DNA of 15,950 nt from Chitinophagaceae bacterium (GCA_947489175.1 CANLED010000016.1:1-15950); one strand, 5' to 3'; numbered from the stretch's first letter, positions 7,824 to 14,784 are shown. Numbers and translations: made by a program. The notes: generated from the letters alone by a model not told the origin.

Positions 7824-8810
7824 ATGACAAGTAAATTGTTCTCTACAATCCTAGGCTTCCTAGCATTGTCTATTACCGCTGAAGCACAGATGTCTGCTGC
7901 TGGAGGTACAGATTGGAAAGATTCGTCTTTAATTCCTGCTTCAAGAATGGCTCAGCACAGCGAGTTTTTAAACAATCAGTACAGCTTCCCCTCTAAGCCA
8001 AGAAGCCAGTGGGAAGTAGGAGTTAAGTTAGGTTCTCCTTCAATAAGTGGAGACCTTGCGACCAACTATCCTAATTTTGGTTTTGGTGTGCATGTTAGAA
8101 AATCTCTTGGGTACCTACTTTCATTACGTGGTGAATATGTTCGTGGTTCAGCTACAGGGTTGGATTGGAAAGGCAATTACAACTACGCAAGCAACACTGC
8201 TTGGTCAAGCAGGGGTTATTTGGGTAACCGTAGGTCTTATACTGGAGCAGCTAATAATCTTACTTTGATTCCTGCAGTTGATAAGGTTTTTTACAATTAC
8301 AAAACAAACATAAACGATCTTAGTGTTCAAGCTTTATTTAACCTATCAAATGTTCGTTTCCACAAAGCAGAGCCTAAGTTTGGGTTGTACACAATCATTG
8401 GTATTGGTGTTACATTCTACGACACTAAAATCGATGCTTTAAATGCAAGTAACCAAAAATACAATTTCAATTCTATACCTGGAGGTACTTTCGCAACAAG
8501 AAAGGATACACGCAGTGCTATCAATGCTCTACTTGATGGTACTTACGAAACAGATGGTGATTCTAACGGCATGAGAGATAGTAAGTTATTTGGAAAAACT
8601 GCTAGACTTTCTGGTACTGTTGGATTTGGCGCTGCTTTCAAGCTTTCTAAAAGAGTTAATATAGCTTTTGAAGACAGGTTGACTTTTGTTAAAGACGACT
8701 TATTAGATGGCCAACGTTGGGCAGCTTCTCCAATCGGTGATGCTGTTACAACAACCCATTATGACACGCATAATTTCTTGTCAGTTGGACTGAATATCAA
8801 CATTTTCTAA
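7824..8810 (+). CDS. Outer-membrane beta-barrel protein
   Basis: 328 residues. Residues 1-21 form a cleavable signal peptide ending AEA before Gln22. The mature protein is rich in alternating polar/hydrophobic, Gly- and aromatic-containing strands, for example WEVGVKLGSPSISGDL, FGFGVHVRKSLGYLLSLRGEYV, FGLYTIIGIGVTFYD and RLSGTVGFGAAFKLSKRVNIAFEDRLTF. It ends in a terminal strand SVGLNINIF with a C-terminal Phe, the classical signal for insertion by the BAM complex. This is the pattern of an OmpA-type or porin-like barrel. As I recall the family, relatives in Chitinophagales carry TSP3 repeats and an OmpA domain on the same chain, whereas here these are encoded by the next gene 25 bases downstream. 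No ligand or transported substrate can be inferred. It has a strong promoter, so expression is probably high. Confidence 0.85.
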   Translation: MTSKLFSTILGFLALSITAEAQMSAAGGTDWKDSSLIPASRMAQHSEFLNNQYSFPSKPRSQWEVGVKLGSPSISGDLATNYPNFGFGVHVRKSLGYLLSLRGEYVRGSATGLDWKGNYNYASNTAWSSRGYLGNRRSYTGAANNLTLIPAVDKVFYNYKTNINDLSVQALFNLSNVRFHKAEPKFGLYTIIGIGVTFYDTKIDALNASNQKYNFNSIPGGTFATRKDTRSAINALLDGTYETDGDSNGMRDSKLFGKTARLSGTVGFGAAFKLSKRVNIAFEDRLTFVKDDLLDGQRWAASPIGDAVTTTHYDTHNFLSVGLNINIF

Positions 8811-8835
8811 ATAATACCCATTAAACACTAATTAT

Positions 8836-9609
8836 ATGAAGCTTAATAAACTATTTTCTATACTGTTTCTTGGATTATTCCTAATTACAGCTCAGGATGC
8901 TCTTGCTCAAAAAAAATCTAAGTCTGTAGAACCACTTTATTGGAAGAATCCATTAGAATTTTCTTACGGTGAATTGAATGCACCGAAAAGAATGAAAATG
9001 CCTAAGGTTGTCCTTGATGATGCTGATGGAGATGGCGTTACTGACCAATTTGATATGGAACCAAATACACCAGCTGGTGCTCCAGTTGATTCTCATGGTG
9101 TTAGCAAAGATACTGACGGTGATGGAGTTCCAGATTTCAAAGATAAACAATTGATTACCCCATCAGAATGTCAGCCAGTTAGTGCGGATGGTGTTGGTAA
9201 ATGTCCAGAGCCTCCTTGCTGCTCTGCTATTCCTACAACACCAGCTCCAGTATGTAACATGAGCTCTGTTCCTAGCATTAGCTTCATGAAAGGTTCTACA
9301 AAGCTTAGCACAGATGCTCAAGCACTATTAGGTTCAACTGCTGATCGCTTGAAAAATAACCCAGTATGTAAATTGGTTGTAAGTGGTTACGCTGAGGCTT
9401 CTAAAGTTAGCCAGCAACTTAGTTGGGATCGTGTGAATGCAGTAATTAACTACCTAGTTGAAAAGCAAGGTATAAGCGCTGACCGTATGGTATTCAAATA
9501 TGGTCAATCTGCAGGTGATTTAAATACAGTTGATTTAAGTGCTACCGCAGAAGTAACTGATGGCCCAAATGCAGTTCCAGCTCCTCATCCAAATCTTCGT
9601 AAGAAGTAA
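8836..9609 (+). CDS. OmpA-family protein with TSP type-3 repeats
   Basis: 257 residues. A signal peptide ends at about residue 24 (ALA before Gln25). Two thrombospondin type-3 calcium-binding repeats follow (DADGDGVTD at about 62-70 and DTDGDGVPD at 92-100). Next comes a Cys-rich linker (Cys112, 123, 128, 129, 140) and then an OmpA C-terminal-like domain at about 146-225 with a sixth Cys at 178. OmpA domains bind the diaminopimelate of peptidoglycan through a conserved Asp and Arg. Here the Arg is kept (LSWDRV, Arg199) but the Asp position reads Glu187 (GYAE). The protein has no barrel and no lipobox, so it is probably periplasmic and works with the barrel protein from the preceding gene in the same operon. 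A strong terminator follows. Confidence 0.9.
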   Translation: MKLNKLFSILFLGLFLITAQDALAQKKSKSVEPLYWKNPLEFSYGELNAPKRMKMPKVVLDDADGDGVTDQFDMEPNTPAGAPVDSHGVSKDTDGDGVPDFKDKQLITPSECQPVSADGVGKCPEPPCCSAIPTTPAPVCNMSSVPSISFMKGSTKLSTDAQALLGSTADRLKNNPVCKLVVSGYAEASKVSQQLSWDRVNAVINYLVEKQGISADRMVFKYGQSAGDLNTVDLSATAEVTDGPNAVPAPHPNLRKK

Positions 9610-9625
9610 GACAAAATAGTTCTTT

Positions 9626-9654
9626 AAAAAACCCTCCCAATGGAGGGTTTTTTT
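9626..9654 (+). terminator. Rho-independent terminator after the OmpA-family gene
   Basis: CCCTCC (9632-9637) pairs with GGAGGG (9642-9647) around a CAAT loop. The stem is extended by A6/T6 pairing and followed by a T run. It lies 17 bases past the stop codon. Confidence 0.9.
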
Positions 9655-9693
9655 ATGACTTGTTTAACCTAAATAATAAAATAGAATTACTAT

Positions 9694-9724
9694 TTTCGAA
9701 TATTATCTAAAAGGCTTATTTTTG
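9694..9724 (+). promoter_or_regulatory. Near-leaderless promoter of bamD-rpoZ
   Basis: TATTTTTG (9717-9724) is a perfect TAnnTTTG -7 box. TTTC at 9694-9697, 19 bases upstream, is one base from the -33 TTTG. The bamD ATG begins only 9 bases after the box, so the leader should be a few bases at most. Confidence 0.6.
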
Positions 9725-9732
9725 CACACTTT

Positions 9733-10554
9733 ATGTCAATTACTCGATCAATACTAATCATCCTTCTCTTGGCTTTTGCCTCTTGCTCAAAGTTTAGTAA
9801 AGTCCTTAAAAGCAAGGATTTTGAATATAAACTTAAAATGGCAAATACCTATTTTGATAAAAAAGAATACAGGAAATCACAAGTGTTATATGAAGAACTT
9901 TTTCCTGTTTTCAAAGGGACTCCTCAGTTTGATGACTTATATTATAAGTATGCTTATTCGCATTATAACCTGAGAGACTATATTACCGCTGAGAGTCTTT
10001 TTAAAGGTTATTTAGAAGTTTTCTCTAACAGTGTGAGGGCTGAAGAGGTAGAATACATGCAGTCTTTTTGTTATTTCAAACAATCTCCTAAGGCAGAATT
10101 GGAACAGACCAATACCATTAAAGCAATTGGGATGCTTCAGATATTTATCAATACCCATCCTGAGTCTCCTAAAGTAAAGGAAGCAGAAGCACTCATCGCA
10201 AAATGTCAGGCCAAATTGGAGTCTAAAGAATACCTTTCTGCACAATTATATTATAATGTTGGGCAATACAAAGCTTCAGCATTAACTTACACCACATTGC
10301 TGAATAATTATCCTGATTCTCCCAAAGGAGATGAATATAAACTAATGGCAATCAGGTCTTATTATAAATATGCTTCGATGAGCATCCCTGAAAAGCAGCT
10401 AGAACGTTACCAAAAGGTAATTTTTGAATCTGAAGATTTTCAAGACCGATTTCCAGAAAGTAAATTGCTCAAAGAAGCAGAACGTTACTTAACTTTGTCC
10501 AAGAATAATTTAAAATCACTTAATAATGAGCAGACTTCGCCGGCAGGTAGGTAA
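9733..10554 (+). CDS. bamD: Outer membrane assembly lipoprotein BamD
   Basis: 273 residues. BamD is the essential lipoprotein partner of BamA in the outer-membrane protein insertion machine. A lipoprotein signal spans residues 1-18 (hydrophobic core, then FASC, Cys18). The rest is helical TPR-type repeat, with recurring patterns such as ANTYFDKKEYRKSQVLYEEL, YAYSHYNLRDYITAESLFKGYL, YNVGQYKASALTYTTLLNNYPDSPKGDE and a final helix around ESKLLKEAERYL. The phrase NYPDSP is typical of BamD/YfiO repeats. It begins 9 bases after a perfect -7 box. Its last 29 bases overlap the start of rpoZ in another frame. In many Bacteroidota, as I recall, bamD, rpoZ and coaBC are neighbours; here the first two are kept. 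Confidence 0.93.
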   Translation: MSITRSILIILLLAFASCSKFSKVLKSKDFEYKLKMANTYFDKKEYRKSQVLYEELFPVFKGTPQFDDLYYKYAYSHYNLRDYITAESLFKGYLEVFSNSVRAEEVEYMQSFCYFKQSPKAELEQTNTIKAIGMLQIFINTHPESPKVKEAEALIAKCQAKLESKEYLSAQLYYNVGQYKASALTYTTLLNNYPDSPKGDEYKLMAIRSYYKYASMSIPEKQLERYQKVIFESEDFQDRFPESKLLKEAERYLTLSKNNLKSLNNEQTSPAGR

Positions 10555-10867
10555 TAACCTTACCAATGTAGCAGAAACAAAAGACCTAAATGAAATCAAA
10601 AAGAAAACAGGCAATCTGTACGAGTCCATTTCAATCATTGCAAAGAGGGCTAGCCAGATTAATATTTCAATAAAAGAGGAGCTTCATAACAAGCTTGAAG
10701 AATTTGCAAGTCATACAGACAGCTTAGAAGAAATTCACGAAAATAAAGAGCAAATTGAAATTTCTAAGGCATACGAAAAAATGCCTAACCCAGCGCTCTT
10801 AGCAACACAAGAGTTCATGGAAGATAAAATTTATTACAGAAAAAATAATGAAGATTTATTCCGTTAA
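10526..10867 (+). CDS. rpoZ: RNA polymerase omega subunit, Bacteroidota Rpb6-like type
   Basis: 113 residues. This is the divergent omega/Rpb6-like subunit found in Bacteroidota, which helps assemble and stabilise core RNA polymerase. Recognisable segments are TGNLYESISIIAKRASQINISIKEEL (about 30-55), LEEFASHTDSLEEIHENKEQIEISKAYEKMPNPALLATQEF (about 57-97) and a final EDKIYYR. The N-terminus MSRLRRQVGNN is Arg-rich, as in relatives I recall, which supports the ATG at 10526 even though it lies 29 bases inside bamD. The overlap makes translational coupling with bamD likely. A terminator follows 24 bases after the stop. Family relatives are often annotated only as hypothetical or Rpb6-domain proteins. 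Confidence 0.85.
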   Translation: MSRLRRQVGNNLTNVAETKDLNEIKKKTGNLYESISIIAKRASQINISIKEELHNKLEEFASHTDSLEEIHENKEQIEISKAYEKMPNPALLATQEFMEDKIYYRKNNEDLFR

Positions 10868-10890
10868 CTTTCATAATTAATTTTTTTGAA

Positions 10891-10917
10891 GCGGAGGTTT
10901 TAAAGCCTCCGTTTTTT
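10891..10917 (+). terminator. Rho-independent terminator of bamD-rpoZ
   Basis: CGGAGG (10892-10897) pairs with CCTCCG (10906-10911) over an 8-base loop, followed by six T residues. It closes the bamD-rpoZ unit and implies a separate promoter for the following DUF4835 gene. Confidence 0.85.
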
Positions 10918-11006
10918 ATTTAAATCAATGCATAGTTCTCCAATCAATTTGTTGCTAAACTTCGATGAATTTGTTTAACTTAAATTTTAATTAGCTCATG
11001 ACCACT

Positions 11007-11014
11007 TAATGTTG
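11007..11014 (+). promoter_or_regulatory. Possible -7 box (TAATGTTG) that decides the DUF4835 start
   Basis: TAATGTTG matches TAnnTTTG at 7 of 8 positions, with a TTTT run at 10985-10988 about 18 bases upstream. The first possible ATG (11009) lies inside this box. The next in-frame ATG (11021) lies 6 bases after it, the same near-leaderless geometry as bamD. Confidence 0.35.
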
Positions 11015-11020
11015 CAAGCA

Positions 11021-11971
11021 ATGATTAAAACACGTAAGAAACCCACTCAATTTGTAAGTTTTTTTTTAGTATTATTATTTCAATTTGCATCGAATTATAG
11101 TTCTATAGGTCAAGAAGTGAATGCTAAAGTAACCGTATCCTATGCTCAAATAGGCAGTACCGTAGATAAAAAAGTATTTCAAAATTTACAAACTGCCTTA
11201 ATTAATTTCATCAACAAAAGAAAGTGGTCGACAGATAATTTTGATGTAAATGAACGTATTGAATGTAGCTTTTTATTGAATTTACAGTCCATTGTTGAAC
11301 CAAATGTATACAAGGGAACTTTAACAATACAAGCGGGTAGACCAATTCACAACACAAATTACTTATCTCCCTTGGTGAATTTTATTGATAACGAAGTTGT
11401 ATTTCGTTATGTCGAATTTCAACCGGTTGAATTTAACGAAAATAGGATTTCCGGAACCGAACCGTTGGCATCAAATCTCTCTGCCATCTTTGCTTTTTAT
11501 GTAAATATAATAATGGGGTTAGATTATGATTCTTTTTCACCCCGAGGCGGTGATCCATATTTTCAAAAGTCATCATTAATAGTAAACAGCGCGCCTGATG
11601 GTCGTTCCATTGCTGGTTGGAAGCCATTTGACGGTCAACGAAATAGATATTGGCTTTCTGAAAATTTACAAAATAGTCGTTATGCTTTGATACACGATGC
11701 TATTTACACCTACTACCGCCAAGGATTGGATAAAATGATTGAAAATGAAAAAGATGCTAGGGAGCAAATTTTAAATTCCTTTTCTATGCTCAATACATTA
11801 AATGCTGAAACGCCCAATTTGATGATTTTACCTTTTTTCTTTCAGGGTAAGACTGATGAAATAATTAAAATTTTTAAAAAGGGAACAGGACAAGATAAGT
11901 CGATGGTTTTAGATTTTTGTCAACGATTAGATGTTGCCAATTCCGGTAAATATAAACAAGATTTGAAATGA
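11021..11971 (+). CDS. DUF4835 family envelope protein (PorD-like)
   Basis: 316 residues from the ATG at 11021; an in-frame ATG at 11009 would add four. I prefer 11021 because 11009 falls inside a promoter-like box. A signal peptide with an RKK n-region and the hydrophobic stretch FVSFFLVLLFQFAS ends near GQE, so the mature protein is exported. The family pattern is visible: VNERIECSFLLNL and YKGTLTIQAGRPI, then LSPLVNFIDNEVVFRYVEFQPVEF, an internal FAFYVNIIMGLDYDSFSPRGGDPYF, and GWKPFDGQRNRYWLSENL. DUF4835 proteins occur near bamD and rpoZ in many Bacteroidota. I recall them being labelled as the type IX secretion component PorD, but I cannot confirm that here and would not infer a type IX system from this gene alone. 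The stop overlaps the next start by 4 bases (ATGA). Confidence 0.85.
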   Translation: MIKTRKKPTQFVSFFLVLLFQFASNYSSIGQEVNAKVTVSYAQIGSTVDKKVFQNLQTALINFINKRKWSTDNFDVNERIECSFLLNLQSIVEPNVYKGTLTIQAGRPIHNTNYLSPLVNFIDNEVVFRYVEFQPVEFNENRISGTEPLASNLSAIFAFYVNIIMGLDYDSFSPRGGDPYFQKSSLIVNSAPDGRSIAGWKPFDGQRNRYWLSENLQNSRYALIHDAIYTYYRQGLDKMIENEKDAREQILNSFSMLNTLNAETPNLMILPFFFQGKTDEIIKIFKKGTGQDKSMVLDFCQRLDVANSGKYKQDLK

Positions 11972-12339
11972 AATTTTCTATTGTTATAATGGGATTTTTG
12001 TTATTTTTTTTCGCTTGTAAAAATGATAAGAATATCCCTTCTAATATAATAAACCCAAATCTTATGTCCGATATATTGGTTGATATCGCAATTGCAGAGG
12101 GCTTTTCAGAATCTTTTTTATTTAAAGATTCTCTTTCTAAAAAAGATTCAGTTTTAAAAAAGGAAATAAGCAAAGTTTTGCAAACACATAATATCAAACA
12201 GCAACAATTTTCTAAAAGTTATCAATATTATGCTATCAGGCCTAATTTGTATAAAGTAGTTATGGATTCAGCTAATGCTAGGATTATTAGAGGCAAAGAA
12301 ATTGAATTTACAAACGATTCACTTCAAGCTAAATATTAG
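11968..12339 (+). CDS. DUF4296 family lipoprotein
   Basis: 123 residues. The N-terminus is a lipoprotein signal (MKFSIVIMGFLLFFFAC, lipidated Cys17). The mature part has the DUF4296 look: LMSDILVDIAIAEG near residues 32-45, a charged stretch rich in Lys and Asp/Ser, and SKSYQYYAIRPNLYKVVMDSANARII near 82-107. In the family this corresponds to two helices joined by a Tyr-rich segment. Its function is unknown; it should sit on the inner or outer membrane facing the periplasm. The start overlaps the stop of the DUF4835 gene (ATGA), and the next gene begins 8 bases after its stop, so all three are probably one transcript. The family is restricted to Bacteroidota as far as I know. Confidence 0.8.
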   Translation: MKFSIVIMGFLLFFFACKNDKNIPSNIINPNLMSDILVDIAIAEGFSESFLFKDSLSKKDSVLKKEISKVLQTHNIKQQQFSKSYQYYAIRPNLYKVVMDSANARIIRGKEIEFTNDSLQAKY

Positions 12340-12347
12340 ACAATTTT

Positions 12348-13103
12348 ATGTTTCTTTCTAAACACGACTTGAAACTTGCTTATGGTGTTGATTTGCAAAT
12401 AGCCGCCGCATTTGTAGATAGAAAAGTACCTATTCAAAACCTTTATTGGAAAAGTCGCGAAATTTACTTGCCTTCTTCTCCGGGCTATTATTTTATGCCT
12501 ATTTTTTCAGACTTGTTGTTCAGAAGCGGAGCGGCTAAAGCATATCTTTTAAGCGATGAATATTTTTATATTTCAGAAAATATCCTTCACAGTGCTGCAT
12601 TGTTAGAACATGAAATAATAACCTGGGAGAAACATGTTCAAGAGATATTTAATTTTATTATTCCCTATATTAAGAAACCTGACTTATTTGCACATTTGCA
12701 AAGATATTTTGCAGAACCCGTATTAAAAAAAGGTGATAATTCTTTTTTAGGAACTGATTTTCCTTCATTGAACCGTGCAGACAGTTATTTATTGATTTCG
12801 GCATGCATCCCCACAAATGAATTTAATGAACAAAAAGCTATAAAAAGTTGGTATGCATTAATGACATATTTTTTGATTCTAGACGATTTAGCCGACATCA
12901 AAGATGACTTAATAAAAATACAAGAGAATGTGTTAATTGATGCTGGATTGAATGACTCCGGCATTAAAACTATTTACAACATGATTGATAATAGTTATGA
13001 TTTTTTGTCAACTGTTAATCCTATAATGGCAAACAGAATAGATCATAAAAGAGAAACAATGGACCTTCACGAATTGCTAAAGTCCATTATTTCTCCTTCC
13101 TGA
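12348..13103 (+). CDS. Hypothetical protein with DDxxD-like acidic motif
   Basis: 251 residues; I do not recognise the family. There is no signal peptide and no membrane segment, so it is probably cytoplasmic and largely helical. The most striking feature is YFLILDDLADIKDDL at about 174-188, in which Asp179, 180, 183, 186 and 187 form a DDxxDxxDD pattern after a hydrophobic helix. This resembles the Mg-binding aspartate-rich motif of class I isoprenoid synthases, but the other landmarks of that fold are not evident, so this is only a hint. The rest includes an aromatic N-terminal third (NLYWKSREIYLPSSPGYYFMPIF) and a Tyr/Phe/Leu-rich middle. It is the last gene of the DUF4835-DUF4296 operon and converges with ssb across an 18-base gap with no clear terminator. 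Confidence 0.75.
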   Translation: MFLSKHDLKLAYGVDLQIAAAFVDRKVPIQNLYWKSREIYLPSSPGYYFMPIFSDLLFRSGAAKAYLLSDEYFYISENILHSAALLEHEIITWEKHVQEIFNFIIPYIKKPDLFAHLQRYFAEPVLKKGDNSFLGTDFPSLNRADSYLLISACIPTNEFNEQKAIKSWYALMTYFLILDDLADIKDDLIKIQENVLIDAGLNDSGIKTIYNMIDNSYDFLSTVNPIMANRIDHKRETMDLHELLKSIISPS

Positions 13104-13121
13104 TTTTCATTTTTGTTTCAC

Positions 13122-13526
13122 TCAGAAAGGTAAATCATCTGAGCCTACAGCGCTTAATACAGGATTTTCGTTGTTTGAGCCTGAAGTAGACTCTCCATTT
13201 TCATTTTTACTGATACTCCCTAATAATTGGATATTTAGTACACGCAGTGTTAACGCAATACCTTGAGTTCCATCATTTTTGGTGTAAGTCCGTTGATCTG
13301 GAATACCATCTGCATAAACCAATTGACCTTTTTTTAAATAAGGGGCAATGGCTATACGATCTGTCCAATAAGCACATTCAACCCAAAGGGTTTTTTCTTT
13401 TTGAACACCGGCAGAATCCTTAAATTTTTCTGAGTGTGCAACACTGAAATTGATAACATTTTTTCCATTTACAACATTGGAAATACAGTCTTTGCCAAGA
13501 TGACCAATGACTTGAAGTTTAAGCAT
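13122..13526 (-). CDS. ssb: Single-stranded DNA-binding protein
   Basis: 134 residues. SSB coats single-stranded DNA during replication, recombination and repair and recruits partner proteins through its C-terminal tip. The OB-fold spans about residues 1-104. Landmarks are LQVIGHLGKDC at the start, VINFSVAHSEKF, the aromatic-bearing LWVECAYWTDRIAIAPYLKKGQLVYADG, and LTLRVLNIQLLG at the end of the fold. A flexible Ser/Asn/Gly-rich linker leads to the acidic tip DDLPF, the conserved interaction motif. It is somewhat short, as in other Bacteroidota Ssb proteins. It is transcribed alone, convergent with the hypothetical gene and divergent from the dehydrogenase gene. RecJ, also encoded in this window, is a known SSB-tip partner in other bacteria, but the two are not linked here. 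Confidence 0.95.
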   Translation of the reverse strand: MLKLQVIGHLGKDCISNVVNGKNVINFSVAHSEKFKDSAGVQKEKTLWVECAYWTDRIAIAPYLKKGQLVYADGIPDQRTYTKNDGTQGIALTLRVLNIQLLGSISKNENGESTSGSNNENPVLSAVGSDDLPF

Positions 13527-13673
13527 ATTATTTATTTTGAATGCAAATTATCACACACTCAAAAAATATTTATGAGGAAAAAACATATTTAAAAGTGATT
13601 TTTCCAAGAAATTTATGTTGAAATATCCATCTATATTGAGGTAAAACGAGGTGTTTAATCCATCCATTTCTTT

Positions 13674-13681
13674 TACTTTTG
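13674..13681 (+). promoter_or_regulatory. Perfect -7 box (TACTTTTG) just before the dehydrogenase start
   Basis: TACTTTTG matches TAnnTTTG exactly and ends only 4 bases before the ATG at 13686, so the transcript would begin at or next to the start codon. The -33 region (about 13651) shows no clear TTTG, which lowers confidence. Confidence 0.45.
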
Positions 13682-13685
13682 CAAC

Positions 13686-14762
13686 ATGGTAAAACTAATT
13701 GACCATCGTATACTATTAGATTTGGTTGAACATATTTTTCTGAAAATAGGATGTCCTCAAAGTCAAGCAAAAATTGGTGCAAATACATTGGTTTCAGCAG
13801 ATTTAAGAGGTGTTGATTCTCATGGTGTGGCAAGGTTGTCTGGCTATATAAGGCTTTGGGAGGCTAATAGAATCAATCCAACCCCCTCTATTTGCGTGGT
13901 ACATGAAACACCTTCAACAGCAGTTGTTGATGGGGATGCAGGACTAGGTTTGGTTGTTGCACCCTTCGCCATGGATATTGCCATTAAAAAGGCTGAATCA
14001 GTTGGAACGGGGTGGGTTAGTGTTAAAAACAGCAATCATTTTGGCATTGCTGCTTGTCACGCAATGAGAGCTTTGGATAAGGACATGATTGGGATAGCCA
14101 TGACCAATGCTAGTGCACTCGTAGCACCAACATTTTCTAAAGAAAGGATGTTGGGTACCAATCCCATTTGTGTTGCAGTTCCTGCTGGCAATGAAGCTCC
14201 TTTTGTGGCAGATCTGGCCACTACTACTGCTGCAAATGGCAAACTTGAAATATTGCAGCGAAAGGGCACTGATGCCCCTAATGGTTGGATTCAAGATTTT
14301 GATGGAACAGCAACAAACAACCCACATGCATTAAAAGATGGAGGTGCTTTATTGCCCCTTGGAGGAGATAGAGATCATGGAAGCCACAAAGGATACGCCT
14401 TAGGTTCCATTGTTGATATTTTCTCTGGCGTTTTGAGTGGGGCTAATTTTGGACCCTGGGTGCCTCCATTTCCAGCGTATGTTCCAATGCCAGAAAATCA
14501 ACCTGGTCAAGGCATTGGTCATTTCTTCGGCGCAATGCGAATCGATGCTTTCCGTGATGGCAAAGAATTTAAACGAGATATGGACCTTTGGATTAGAAGG
14601 TTTAAGGATGCTGAACCAATTAATACAGACCAGCCTGTTTTAATTCCTGGTGAGCCAGAAAGATTGATGCACGAAATAAGAATAAAAGAAGGCATTCCGT
14701 TGTTGAGCGCAGTTTATGATGACATTAAACTCATCGCAGAAAAATTCAATTTCAAGTTTTAA
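13686..14762 (+). CDS. Malate/L-lactate dehydrogenase family (Ldh_2) NAD(P)-dependent oxidoreductase
   Basis: 358 residues of the Ldh_2 superfamily, which is unrelated to classical Rossmann dehydrogenases. It reduces or oxidises 2-oxo/2-hydroxy or imino acids with NAD(P). Diagnostic motifs are RGVDSHGVAR (41-50, conserved His46), VKNSNHFG (113-120), MTNASALVAP, GTNPICVAVP (157-166) and HGSHKGYAL (231-239). The protein is full length and cytoplasmic, with no signal peptide. Substrate is uncertain: characterised members include malate, ureidoglycolate, sulfolactate and cyclic imino acid (delta-1-piperideine-2-carboxylate) enzymes, and the sequence alone does not choose among them. It starts just after a perfect -7 box and lies 22 bases upstream of the lysC start, so the two may share a transcript. 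Neighbourhood with lysC is suggestive of amino-acid metabolism but no proof. Confidence 0.92.
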   Translation: MVKLIDHRILLDLVEHIFLKIGCPQSQAKIGANTLVSADLRGVDSHGVARLSGYIRLWEANRINPTPSICVVHETPSTAVVDGDAGLGLVVAPFAMDIAIKKAESVGTGWVSVKNSNHFGIAACHAMRALDKDMIGIAMTNASALVAPTFSKERMLGTNPICVAVPAGNEAPFVADLATTTAANGKLEILQRKGTDAPNGWIQDFDGTATNNPHALKDGGALLPLGGDRDHGSHKGYALGSIVDIFSGVLSGANFGPWVPPFPAYVPMPENQPGQGIGHFFGAMRIDAFRDGKEFKRDMDLWIRRFKDAEPINTDQPVLIPGEPERLMHEIRIKEGIPLLSAVYDDIKLIAEKFNFKF

Positions 14763-14767
14763 CTTTG
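14760..14767 (+). promoter_or_regulatory. Possible internal promoter -7 box for lysC (TAACTTTG)
   Basis: TAACTTTG is an exact TAnnTTTG match that begins with the stop codon of the dehydrogenase gene, 17 bases before the first lysC ATG. No TTTG is found 19 bases upstream, so it may be chance or a weak extra promoter that lets lysC be made separately. Confidence 0.3.
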
Positions 14768-14784
14768 TCCTTTGAAAATTTAAA

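Noticed and set aside
8811..8835. The barrel/OmpA split as a sequencing frameshift or broken gene
   Set aside because: The first protein ends with a proper terminal beta strand and Phe, and the second starts with a complete signal peptide after a short spacer, so two intact genes are the simpler reading.
11021..12339. A type IX secretion gene cluster
   Set aside because: Only the DUF4835 protein hints at it; no PorK, L, M, N, P, T, U, V or sov-like gene is in the window.
14763..14784. A lysine riboswitch in front of lysC
   Set aside because: The gap is only 22 bases, far too short for an L-box.
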